A stretch of 64,000 nt of DNA, from contig CAJTZO010000002.1 in assembly GCA_910583755.1 (NCBI GenBank), forward strand, positions 1 through 64,000, in the 5' to 3' direction. The stretch is from an uncultured Clostridia bacterium (GTDB taxonomy: Bacteria; Bacillota; Clostridia; Lachnospirales; Anaerotignaceae). Position 1 is the stretch's first letter. Every line of letters begins with the position of its first letter. This document shows, one piece after another, positions 15,338 to 22,568 of this stretch. The position numbers were made by a program, and so were the translations under genes. The notes under the pieces were generated by a model. The model was not told the DNA's origin. It did not search any database and was given only the letters and a program-made list of their open reading frames with translations.

Positions 15338-17749
15338 TTATCTCCAATTATAATTATTTGCTAACTCTAAGATAGCGTCATAAATTGCTTGTGCCATTTT
15401 ATCATGGTTTGCTGGATTTGCAATTTTTAATGCGTCACCCGGGTTAGATAAAAACAACGTTTCTACAATAACAGAAGGTACTACTGTTGAATTTAACAAA
15501 ATCAAATTTTTTTGATGCTGTGTATCATATTTTAATCCTCTGTTATTGGTAGACAATGCATTTACCGTTTTTTGGAGCAATACTGTTGCCACAACTTGAC
15601 TTGTCAATCTTCCCTGTACATCATTAGAATGGGTGATAAAAAGCACTTCTGTACCATTTGGTGTAGGGTTTGGACTTGCGGAATTCATATGAATCGAAAT
15701 CAAAATATCTGCCATATCATTTGCTGTATTTGCTCTATGTCGATTTTCTGGTCTACTATCATCATTTCTTGTTAAATATACTTTTACTTTATCTGTATTT
15801 TGAAGTAAAGCATAGGCTTTATTTACAATAGATAAAGTAATATCTTTTTCATTTAAACCATTTCCGCTTGTACCAGGGTCATTTCCGCCATGTCCAGCAT
15901 CTAACAAAACAACTTTAGGATAAACCTCTTTTGGATTTTTAATGTTAATATAATAATTGTTTGTATCTTCTGTTACAGTAAAAGCTCTAATTTTGCTTTC
16001 TGAAAAAGAAAATACAGTTTTACCAGCGACATTTGCCACAGTGACGTTTTCCACACCATCATAAGGTAATTTCATTGTTCCGTAACCATATACGCTTGTA
16101 AAATCTCCGGGAAGTGCTAATTGATATTGATGGTTTAAATAATTATCAGTATGTATAACACCATTGATATCAAAGGTATTTTGTTTTTTCAAAACGAGTG
16201 CTTTTTTTAAATCATCATAAGACAAGTTTTCTAAAGTGGACTTTTGAACAGTGATAATAAGTTGATTACCACTTTGTACCATATTATATTCTGCTGTATC
16301 CTTCATTTCTAATACGACGCGAGCTGTTTTTTCTTCATACATACTGGTACGTATTGCTAAAACTTGACTTAATCCTTCTGCTGATGGATTTGGTTCTAAG
16401 TTTGATGTTGCATAAGGAATATCAATCACTAATCTTTTTGGGCTATGAAGTTCACTAATGTTAGTAGCAAGAGGAGCACTTCCTGTAATGGTTATGGTGT
16501 CCACTGTACCATTCGTTGTTTTTGTTAAACTTTGTACTACACTTTCCTGAAAAGAAACTGTTAAACTTTTTTTATCATCACTTTGTAGTAATTGATATTT
16601 GATAGGTGCTTTTAAATCCAATACAACTCTTGTTACAATAATCCCTTCCATGTCGTGCTGTGCAGAACGTATAGCTGATACAAAAGGGCTTGTTGTAACG
16701 GTTAAATTGTCGTTGGATAAACTTTTTTCTGCATAATAAATATCCAATACAATTCTTTTGTCATCCACATAAACATTTTGATACTTTTGTATTTGACTGG
16801 ATGCTGAAATGGTAAAGATTTGTGGAGCATTCATGTTTGCTGGTACAGTAATGTTTGTTACCTTAATATTTTCTGCTGGCACAATACCTGTATCATTTCC
16901 TGTATTTGTATTATTATTGGTATCTGGCGTTGTACTTGTATTATTATTTCCGTTCGTGTTTGAACCTACATTTGTGTTATTGTTTGTATTGGTATCTGGC
17001 GTTGTATTTGTATTATTATTTCCGTTCGTGTTTGAACCTATATTTGTGTTATTGTTTGTATTGGTATCTGGTGTTGTGTTTGTACTATTATTTCCATTGG
17101 AGTTTGAACCTATATTTGTGTTATTGTTTTCATTGGTATTTGTATCTGGATTTTCGTTATGATTTTCGTCGGTATTGATATCTGGATGATTACTTGTATC
17201 TTCATTCTCTATATTTGTATCAGTATCCATATTGGTATTTTCATCATTGGTATCTGGTTCCACTATTTCTGCTGGTTCTTCAATGCTAACTCGTCTTGTT
17301 TTATTATCCCAACCTACTTCCCAGCCAAATGCTTCTGATACAGCTCTTACAGGTATCATGGTTCTATCATTTACAATTTTTGCTGGTACATCCATTGTAA
17401 AAGCAATTCCGTTTTTAATGCCAATTTCATCATCAATTTTTAATATTACAACATCACTCTGCTTTTTAATATAAACTTCTTTTGTATCTGCATTCCAAGC
17501 AACTTCTGCTCCCATTGTTTCAAATACAGCCCTTGCAGGAACAAGGGTTCTGTCCTCTAATATCACGGGTGGCATATCTTCAATTTTCATTGTTTCCCCA
17601 TTGATTTCAATGGTTACTTCTGCTGCTTGGTAATGATGCATTTTTCCATCATAATATAAATTCATATTTACATTAGCAGCAAAGATACTGTTGCTGAAAA
17701 GGATAGAGAACATTGTTGTTGCTGCTAAAAAACGTTTGTAATGTATCAT
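15338..17749 (-). CDS. Secreted N-acetylmuramoyl-L-alanine amidase (Amidase_3) with two AMIN-like domains
   Basis: 803-aa paralogue of the 13051 gene. Signal peptide (MIHYKRFLAATTMFSILFSNSIFA), copper-amine-oxidase-N-like stalk domain (about 30-155), a long Asn/Thr linker (about 160-295) with a 24-residue repeat, two AMIN-like domains (about 305-400 and 405-495), and a C-terminal Amidase_3 domain with LDAGHGGNDPG, NEKD, SIHMNS and VETLFLSNPGDA. AMIN domains usually localise such amidases to the cell wall. The two C-terminal domains of the pair are nearly identical (for example NPTPNGTEVLFITH and NNRGLKYDT), indicating tandem duplication followed by linker divergence. No clear sigma factor box seen upstream. 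Confidence 0.9.
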   Translation of the reverse strand: MIHYKRFLAATTMFSILFSNSIFAANVNMNLYYDGKMHHYQAAEVTIEINGETMKIEDMPPVILEDRTLVPARAVFETMGAEVAWNADTKEVYIKKQSDVVILKIDDEIGIKNGIAFTMDVPAKIVNDRTMIPVRAVSEAFGWEVGWDNKTRRVSIEEPAEIVEPDTNDENTNMDTDTNIENEDTSNHPDINTDENHNENPDTNTNENNNTNIGSNSNGNNSTNTTPDTNTNNNTNIGSNTNGNNNTNTTPDTNTNNNTNVGSNTNGNNNTSTTPDTNNNTNTGNDTGIVPAENIKVTNITVPANMNAPQIFTISASSQIQKYQNVYVDDKRIVLDIYYAEKSLSNDNLTVTTSPFVSAIRSAQHDMEGIIVTRVVLDLKAPIKYQLLQSDDKKSLTVSFQESVVQSLTKTTNGTVDTITITGSAPLATNISELHSPKRLVIDIPYATSNLEPNPSAEGLSQVLAIRTSMYEEKTARVVLEMKDTAEYNMVQSGNQLIITVQKSTLENLSYDDLKKALVLKKQNTFDINGVIHTDNYLNHQYQLALPGDFTSVYGYGTMKLPYDGVENVTVANVAGKTVFSFSESKIRAFTVTEDTNNYYINIKNPKEVYPKVVLLDAGHGGNDPGTSGNGLNEKDITLSIVNKAYALLQNTDKVKVYLTRNDDSRPENRHRANTANDMADILISIHMNSASPNPTPNGTEVLFITHSNDVQGRLTSQVVATVLLQKTVNALSTNNRGLKYDTQHQKNLILLNSTVVPSVIVETLFLSNPGDALKIANPANHDKMAQAIYDAILELANNYNWR
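16928..17143 (-). repeat. 72-bp in-frame tandem repeat (24-aa Asn/Thr linker unit)
   Basis: Three units starting at 16928, 17000 and 17072. The first two differ by two bases; the third is more diverged. Each encodes a 24-aa unit of the form TPDTNTNNNTN(I/V)GSN(T/S)NGNN(N/S)T. Likely variable in number between strains. Confidence 0.85.
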
Positions 17750-17958
17750 TTTTCTTCCCCCTGTTTTTGTAAAAGTTTTGTAAACTTTTGTTTAAAAACT
17801 AACATGATTATTTCTTAAGTATAACAAAAAAGAAATATTTTGTTACAAAAAAACAAAATATGAAATAATATTGTAAGAATTGTAACATAGTTTAATCTTT
17901 TTTTGAAATAAAAAATTTATTTTTTTGTCCCATAATGTAAGTTTGAAAAATAAATCAA

Positions 17959-17992
17959 AAAAAGCGTGCCGATAAATTCGACACGCTTTTTT
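17959..17992 (-). terminator. Terminator of the cotJ operon
   Basis: Stem AAAGCGTG(C)CGA / TTCGACACGCTTT around a TAAA loop, with A-rich flanks that give a U-run on the minus strand. It starts at the cotJC stop codon. Confidence 0.75.
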
Positions 17993-18598
17993 TTATCTCC
18001 ATGTAATGTTGCTGGTATTTCCCATTTCAAATACTTTTTGCTGCTTTAAGTAGTCTCTTGCAATATCTAGTGCCTCTCCAAATCGTTGGAAATGGACAAT
18101 TTCTCTTTCTCTTAAAAAGCGTAAAGGTGCTAATACTTCTGGGTCTTCTGTCAGGTCGATTAAATATTCATAAGTGCTTCTTGCTTTTTGTTCTGCTGCC
18201 ATATCTTCATATAAATCTGTAATAGGGTCCCCTTTAGATTGGAGTGCCATTGCAGAAAATGGTACACCAGATGCGGCAGAAGGATAAACACCTAAACCAT
18301 GATTCACATAATAGGCATCTAAACCACTATCTATAATTTGCTGTTTGGTGAGTCCTCTTGTCAGTTGTGATACAATGGTTCCCATCATTTCTACATGTGC
18401 AAATTCTTCCGTAGCAATATCATTTAAAGTAGCTTTTGCTTCTGGAGTTACCATAGTAAATTTTTGACTAAGGTAGCGTAAAGATGCTCCTAATTCCCCA
18501 TCAGGACCGCCATATTGTTCAATCATAATTTTTGCTAATCTTGCATCTGGTTTGGTAATTTTAATTGGAAATTCTAATTTTTTTTCATATATCCACAT
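17993..18598 (-). CDS. cotJC: Spore coat-associated protein CotJC (manganese catalase family)
   Basis: 201 aa. Four-helix-bundle protein of the Mn-catalase family with Glu/His metal-ligand motifs IATEEFAHVEMMG near residue 63 and LREREIVHFQRFGEAL near 160, and GGPDGELGASLRYLSQ near 30. CotJC is deposited at the spore surface; catalase activity of the short coat forms is uncertain. Last gene of cotJABC; its start immediately follows the cotJB stop. Confidence 0.92.
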   Translation of the reverse strand: MWIYEKKLEFPIKITKPDARLAKIMIEQYGGPDGELGASLRYLSQKFTMVTPEAKATLNDIATEEFAHVEMMGTIVSQLTRGLTKQQIIDSGLDAYYVNHGLGVYPSAASGVPFSAMALQSKGDPITDLYEDMAAEQKARSTYEYLIDLTEDPEVLAPLRFLREREIVHFQRFGEALDIARDYLKQQKVFEMGNTSNITWR

Positions 18599-18883
18599 TT
18601 ATTTACACTCCTTTCCTGCAAGGGAATAATTAAAGTCAGATTGCCAAGGCCAAGGATTATTCTTCCACTGCCAATTTTGCGTATCTGCTGCATAGCTTCT
18701 AAAAGAACACAAAGGCCCAAATGCTTCTTCATATCTTGCACGAACGGTATCTGCAGCGGTAATGACTTGATTATAAGCATCAATTGCTTCTGCATCTTCA
18801 GGATGGGTATTCAAATATAACCCTAAGTCGACTGCCATAAAATCCAACTGTGTTAAACTATTTAAAACTTCCTCTCTATTCAT
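18599..18883 (-). CDS. cotJB: Spore coat protein CotJB
   Basis: 94 aa. Matches the CotJB family: N-terminal LNSLTQLDFMAVDLGLYLNTHPEDAEAI and the C-terminal WPWQSDFNY segment. Needed for assembly of CotJC into the coat in Bacillus. GGAGG ribosome site; 12 bp after cotJA. Confidence 0.9.
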   Translation of the reverse strand: MNREEVLNSLTQLDFMAVDLGLYLNTHPEDAEAIDAYNQVITAADTVRARYEEAFGPLCSFRSYAADTQNWQWKNNPWPWQSDFNYSLAGKECK

Positions 18884-18895
18884 GATAACCCTCCT

Positions 18896-19189
18896 TTACA
18901 AAAATTTTGTCAGATTACTGCCCTGTACATAAGGTTGCACCAAGTCAGCAAAAGCAGTGCCACAAACAAGACTTTGTTCTTCTGACATTGTTACAGCATT
19001 TGGCTGAGGTGCAACATAAGCCTGTGCCAAGCCGATTTTATTGATTAACCAAGTATTACAATCCATCATTGTATCATCTCCTACAACACCTGTCATACTA
19101 CCTGTATTACTTGGGCAATGACAGTGTCTTCTTGCTTCTATAGTAGAAACGGTTGTTTCTGCAATAAAATCATTACACATTTCTTTCAC
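18896..19189 (-). CDS. cotJA: Spore coat-associated protein CotJA
   Basis: 97 aa, GTG start at 19189 with AGGAGG 7 nt upstream (an internal ATG three codons later is the alternative). The family core GLAQAYVAPQPNAV...EEQSLVCGTAFADLVQPY occupies residues 53-90. The first 50 residues include HCHCPSN and CNTW, a Cys-rich extension longer than in Bacillus CotJA. First gene of the operon; I could not place a convincing sigma-E promoter upstream. Confidence 0.85.
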   Translation of the reverse strand: MKEMCNDFIAETTVSTIEARRHCHCPSNTGSMTGVVGDDTMMDCNTWLINKIGLAQAYVAPQPNAVTMSEEQSLVCGTAFADLVQPYVQGSNLTKFL

Positions 19190-19289
19190 AAGAAGCCCTC
19201 CTTTTTTTATCCTTTTTACATTAACAAAATATGCATTCTTTAAAAATATGTGCTTATCTACTTTCGTTTGATAGAACTAGAACATAGAT

Positions 19290-19507
19290 ATGGAAAACAT
19301 GGACAAGGAAAATAAGGAATGTTATAATAATTTTAATAACGAATCAGAATTGAATACAGTAAGGGGCGAATTTATTATAAAACAAAAGAACTATGGGATA
19401 AGTTAAAATTACAATATATTGGTGTTATCAAAAATGGTTTATTTGTAGAAAAGAAAAGAAAAGGACATAAAGATGACAAAAGAAATATATTTTTGATAAA
19501 ACATTAA
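19290..19507 (+). pseudogene. Small broken reading frame, possibly a replication-initiator remnant
   Basis: Within the 335-bp gap between cotJA and the DUF1349 gene, an ATG-led frame (MENMDKENKECYNNFNN..., 38 codons) stops, and an overlapping frame then encodes KELWDKLKLQYIGVIKNG followed by LFVEKKRKGHKDDKRN and IFLIKH before its stop at 19507. The second part has the helix then GL/F-xx-KKR-x-G-x-x-x-x-x-IF pattern of a winged-helix wing. One frameshift would join them. No ribosome site is evident and the family is uncertain. Confidence 0.25.
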
Positions 19508-19524
19508 TAAAAAGGAGAAAAAAT

Positions 19525-20112
19525 ATGGATTTTTTACAACAACCTCTTTATTGGACAAGAAAAGCAAAAAATGCAACAATAGAAAAAAATAAAGTAGAAA
19601 TTCTAACAGAGCCACAAACAGATTTATGGCAAAAAACTTATTACGGATTTCAAAATGATACAGCACCAGTGTTACAAGTCAAAACAAAAGAAAAATATTT
19701 CTCTTTTATTGTTAAAACAGAATTTGAAAGCAAACATCGTTTTGACCAATGTGGGATTGTATTATATTTGGATAGTGAAAACTGGATAAAAGCTTCTATA
19801 GAATATGAAAACGAACAGTATCAAAGACTAGGCAGTGTGGTAACAAATCATGGTTATTCTGACTGGGCAACAACAGATATTTCCGCAGAGATAAAACAAA
19901 TGTGGTATCGTTTAAGCAGGAGAGAAAGTGATTATTGTATAGAATGTAGTACGGATGGTATTGTATTTCAGCAAATGAGAATTTGTCATTTATGGGAAGG
20001 TGCAGAGGAAATTTCTTTTGGAATTTATGCTTGTAGTCCGGAAAATTCATCTTTTTTAGCAACTTTTACACAAATGAAAATAACAGAATGTAAATGGAAA
20101 GCACACATTTAA
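19525..20112 (+). CDS. DUF1349 domain protein
   Basis: 195-aa soluble protein with the concanavalin-like jelly-roll pattern of DUF1349: LYWTRKAKNATIEKN, the strand FDQCGIVLYLDSENWIKASIEYEN near residue 75, VVTNHGYSDWATTD near 108, and WYRLSRRESDYCIECSTDGIVFQQMRICHLW near 130. Family members are thought to be glycan-related or regulatory, but no activity is established. AAAGGAG ribosome site; monocistronic, ended by a hairpin terminator. Confidence 0.85.
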   Translation: MDFLQQPLYWTRKAKNATIEKNKVEILTEPQTDLWQKTYYGFQNDTAPVLQVKTKEKYFSFIVKTEFESKHRFDQCGIVLYLDSENWIKASIEYENEQYQRLGSVVTNHGYSDWATTDISAEIKQMWYRLSRRESDYCIECSTDGIVFQQMRICHLWEGAEEISFGIYACSPENSSFLATFTQMKITECKWKAHI

Positions 20113-20114
20113 AA

Positions 20115-20140
20115 AAAGGATACCAATGGTATCCTTTTTT
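20115..20140 (+). terminator. Terminator after the DUF1349 gene
   Basis: AAAGGATACC aat GGTATCCTTT perfect stem followed by TTT; A-run before it lets it serve the tRNA operon on the minus strand as well. Confidence 0.8.
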
Positions 20141-20141
20141 A

Positions 20142-20215
20142 TGAACCAGGAGGGATTCGAACCCCCGACCCACGGCTTAGAAGGCCGTTGCTCTGTCCAA
20201 CTGAGCTACTGATCC
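20142..20215 (-). tRNA. tRNA-Arg (anticodon UCU), copy 1
   Basis: 74 nt. Acceptor GGATCAG pairs with CTGGTTC, T-loop GGTTCGAATCC, anticodon loop CTTCTAA giving UCU, discriminator A, CCA not encoded. Last gene of a four-tRNA minus-strand cluster; identical to the copy at 20308. Confidence 0.95.
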
Positions 20216-20228
20216 AAAGAACAGAAAA

Positions 20229-20299
20229 AGCGGGTGATGAGAATCGAACTCACGTGTTCAGCTTGGAAGGCTGACGTTCTACCATTGAACTACACCCGC
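20229..20299 (-). tRNA. tRNA-Gly (anticodon UCC), copy 1
   Basis: 71 nt. Acceptor GCGGGTG pairs with CACCCGC, anticodon loop CTTCCAA giving UCC, T-arm GAGTTCGATTC, discriminator U, CCA not encoded. Identical to the copy at 20395. Confidence 0.95.
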
Positions 20300-20307
20300 A
20301 GAGAAAA

Positions 20308-20381
20308 TGAACCAGGAGGGATTCGAACCCCCGACCCACGGCTTAGAAGGCCGTTGCTCTGTCCAACTGAGCTACTGATCC
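20308..20381 (-). tRNA. tRNA-Arg (anticodon UCU), copy 2
   Basis: Identical over its whole length to the gene at 20142; 166 bp apart. Part of a tandem duplication that also covers tRNA-Gly and the spacer. Confidence 0.95.
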
Positions 20382-20394
20382 AAAGAACAGAAAA

Positions 20395-20465
20395 AGCGGG
20401 TGATGAGAATCGAACTCACGTGTTCAGCTTGGAAGGCTGACGTTCTACCATTGAACTACACCCGC
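20395..20465 (-). tRNA. tRNA-Gly (anticodon UCC), copy 2
   Basis: Identical to the gene at 20229 and the promoter-proximal gene of the cluster. Confidence 0.95.
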
Positions 20466-20489
20466 AAAGATATGTAATCAACGAAAATT

Positions 20490-20518
20490 ATTATTACATA
20501 ATTTTTGGATAATGTCAA
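20490..20518 (-). promoter_or_regulatory. Sigma-A promoter of the tRNA cluster
   Basis: On the minus strand TTGACA (20513-20518), 17-nt spacer, AATAAT (20490-20495), about 25 nt before the first tRNA-Gly. Confidence 0.7.
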
Positions 20519-20624
20519 GGGTTTTTTTTAAATTTTTAAAAAAAATTTGAATGCTATCTTGTAACTATAAAAATAAGCAAAATATATCTTGCTTTTAAAG
20601 CTATGGATTTTGTAAAAGTTAAGA

Positions 20625-20690
20625 GTTTTTGGAGAAACTTTTTTTCCTGTGGAAAGTTTCTCCAAACCGCTTCAAAAACACACTTGTAAG
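20625..20690. repeat. Second repeat type (stem GGAGAAACTTT/AAAGTTTCTCC), copy A
   Basis: GGAGAAACTTTTTTTCCTGTGGAAAGTTTCTCC forms a hairpin and is followed by CGCTTCAAAAACACACTTGTAAGTG. A close relative is at 34512-34580. The rest of the 336-bp gap 20466-20801 holds the tRNA promoter and a hairpin CTGCTGT/ACAGCAG at 20731-20753; no gene is seen. Confidence 0.6.
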
Positions 20691-20801
20691 TGCAAAAATT
20701 TAAAAATCTTAGGTTTTACTCAATGATGTTCTGCTGTCGTTCAGCTACAGCAGTTATTCTACTTCAAAGCATAGTCATCAAAGTTCGTTGATAAGCAAGT
20801 G

Positions 20802-21320
20802 TCAGGCTTTTCTTAAAAAGGTCTGAGCGTCAATGTATTCCATGATGGAACCATATATCATACCATTTTTTGCAATTTCAAGAATCCCAAAAGTGGGCTG
20901 AGGGACGCCTCTAGGCATGGAAATACTTCCCGGATTAAACACAAGAATACGCCCTTTGTTATCATTGACAGGATGGTGGGTATGTCCAAAAAGTACAGCA
21001 TCTGCTCCTTGTTCTTCAGCCCAATAATATAGACTATCATAGTTCCAATAAACTTGTTGTAAATGTCCATGTGTCAATACTAATTTTTTTCCATTAAAAG
21101 ATAATGTTGCGGTATTGGGTGCTTTGCTTCCGAAATCATTATTTCCTCTCACAATATAAAAAGGTAAGTCAGGATATTCTGTTTTTAAATCTTCTGCATC
21201 ATAAGAATGGTCCCCTAAATGAATGACACCACTCATATATTTACCGATTCGATTTAATACATCTCTTGCATTAGATAAATAGCCATGAGTGTCACTAATT
21301 ACTAAAATTTTCAAGGTCAA
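20802..21320 (-). CDS. YfcE-type metallophosphoesterase
   Basis: 172-aa dinuclear-metal phosphodiesterase. Motifs: DTHG near residue 10, GDH(S)YDAEDL near 37, RGNND near 59, LTHGH near 84 and GHTHHP near 113, with PGSISMPRG. Family members hydrolyse phosphodiester model substrates; the natural substrate is unknown. Start is TTG at 21320, overlapping the rdgB stop (TTGA), with GGAGGTG 5 nt upstream; a second in-frame TTG two codons on is possible. The rdgB-yfcE pair is common in Clostridia. Confidence 0.9.
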   Translation of the reverse strand: MTLKILVISDTHGYLSNARDVLNRIGKYMSGVIHLGDHSYDAEDLKTEYPDLPFYIVRGNNDFGSKAPNTATLSFNGKKLVLTHGHLQQVYWNYDSLYYWAEEQGADAVLFGHTHHPVNDNKGRILVFNPGSISMPRGVPQPTFGILEIAKNGMIYGSIMEYIDAQTFLRKA

Positions 21321-21907
21321 TGCACCTCCTCTTGTGACAGTAATTGTTTCATTTTTTGGAGTGCTTTTCCTCGGTGACTGATAGCATTTTTTTGTTCTGA
21401 AGATAATTCAGCAGTTGTTTTTCCGAGTTCTGGTACAAAAAAGATAGGGTCATATCCGAACCCATTTTCCCCTTTCTGCTCGTAAGCAATTCTTCCTTCT
21501 ATGGTATCTTGTGCAGTCAATATTTTTCCATTTGGGAAAACGGCTGCAATGGCACAAACAAATCTTGCTGTTCTTTTTTGTTCTGGAACATTTTCCATTT
21601 CCTGTAAAATATGATTGTTTTTTTCAAGATAGGGGGTATTTTCTCCTAAATATCTGGCGGAATGAATCCCCGGTTTTCCATCTAAAAAGTCAATTTCTAA
21701 ACCAGAATCATCTGCTATAGTCACTTTACCAGATACTTTTGCAATTTCACTTGCTTTTTTAATGGCGTTTTCTATAAAGGTTTTGCCGTCCTCCACAATA
21801 TCTATGCAAATACCAGCATCTTCCATAGAAAGAATGTCAAAGCTTGGTAAAATTTGTTTTATTTCTTTGATTTTTCCTTTATTTTTGGTTGCAAATATAA
21901 TTTCCAT
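21317..21907 (-). CDS. rdgB: XTP/dITP diphosphatase (RdgB/HAM1, house-cleaning NTPase)
   Basis: 196 aa. Begins MEIIFATKNKGKIKEIKQIL, with TIADDSGLEIDFLDGKPGIHSARYLG near 65-90 and GENGFGYDPIFF and SHRGKAL near the C-terminus, the full HAM1 signature. It hydrolyses non-canonical purine triphosphates to monophosphates to keep them out of DNA. The start at 21907 is preceded by GAGGAGAAGGAA; six more upstream codons overlap that site. Confidence 0.93.
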   Translation of the reverse strand: MEIIFATKNKGKIKEIKQILPSFDILSMEDAGICIDIVEDGKTFIENAIKKASEIAKVSGKVTIADDSGLEIDFLDGKPGIHSARYLGENTPYLEKNNHILQEMENVPEQKRTARFVCAIAAVFPNGKILTAQDTIEGRIAYEQKGENGFGYDPIFFVPELGKTTAELSSEQKNAISHRGKALQKMKQLLSQEEVH

Positions 21908-21969
21908 TTTCCTTCTCCTCTGCATAATATAGGTTCTGTTTTATAATTTTTAGGATGAACATAAGTTTC

Positions 21970-22134
21970 TTATTTTTCATACAATAAAACAGAAACATAA
22001 TGTACCCTTTCCATAACCTTTATTATACAATGGAAATCAGAAATTGAACAGATTGTATTTTCAAAAGCTTGTACTTTTCTTGGAATACACATTAATAGTA
22101 TCATTACTATAATACCAATACGAAAGAAACGCAT
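21970..22134 (-). CDS. Possible small secreted peptide, 54 aa
   Basis: ATG at 22134 preceded by AAGAGGTGATATTT, a good ribosome site. The product MRFFRIGIIVMILLMCIPRKVQA has a compact signal-peptide shape, followed by a 30-residue mature part with two Cys (ENTICSISDFHCIIKVMERVHYV). The frame is open upstream to 22395 but that part is merely Phe/Ile-rich. No family recognised. It lies 60 bp upstream of rdgB on the same strand. Confidence 0.42.
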   Translation of the reverse strand: MRFFRIGIIVMILLMCIPRKVQAFENTICSISDFHCIIKVMERVHYVSVLLYEK

Positions 22135-22476
22135 AAATATCACCTCTTTTCTATTGTAGAGTAGAGAAGAATCAGATACAATATTTTTTAGAAGCAAATT
22201 TTTACATAATGTACCCCAAAATAAAGATTTGTAAATAGGAATATTGTCTGCTATAATAAAATATAAAATGTTTAAAAATAATGGAGAGAAGGAGCAAAAG
22301 TAAAATGCAAAATGATACTGTAAAAATAATATATTGATAAGAATAATAATAAAATAAAAAATTAATGGTTGAAAATACAAAATTTTTGAGTACAATATTT
22401 TTAAGGTATCAAGTTCGGTTTATCTTTACAAAAATGCAAAGTTATCAAAATTGCCTATTGTTTTTATAAAATAATA

Positions 22477-22503
22477 TTAAGTTTTTGTAAAATTAGCCGA
22501 TCT
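22477..22503 (+). promoter_or_regulatory. Sigma-D (FliA)-like promoter of the first chemoreceptor gene
   Basis: TTAA (22477-22480), 15-nt spacer, GCCGATCT (22496-22503), close to the motility sigma consensus TAAA-N15-GCCGATAT. The gene starts about 65 nt downstream and encodes a chemoreceptor, which fits. Confidence 0.6.
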
Positions 22504-22568
22504 GATATAGATAATATTTTTTTATTACTGTTAATTATTAAATAAATTTTAGCTTGGGGGAGATAATC

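Noticed and set aside
16809..17178. Plus-strand hydrophobic frames of 90-117 codons opposite the 72-bp repeats
   Set aside because: Antisense to the Asn/Thr linker of the larger amidase; composition fully explained by the repeat on the other strand.
19190..19300. Sigma-E promoter upstream of cotJA
   Set aside because: An ATATT and a CATATTTT are present on the minus strand but only 11 nt apart, too close for the usual 13-15 nt spacing.
21970..22395. Full 141-codon frame read from 22395
   Set aside because: Only the last 54 codons have a ribosome site and signal-peptide shape; the rest is an AT-rich Phe/Ile run.
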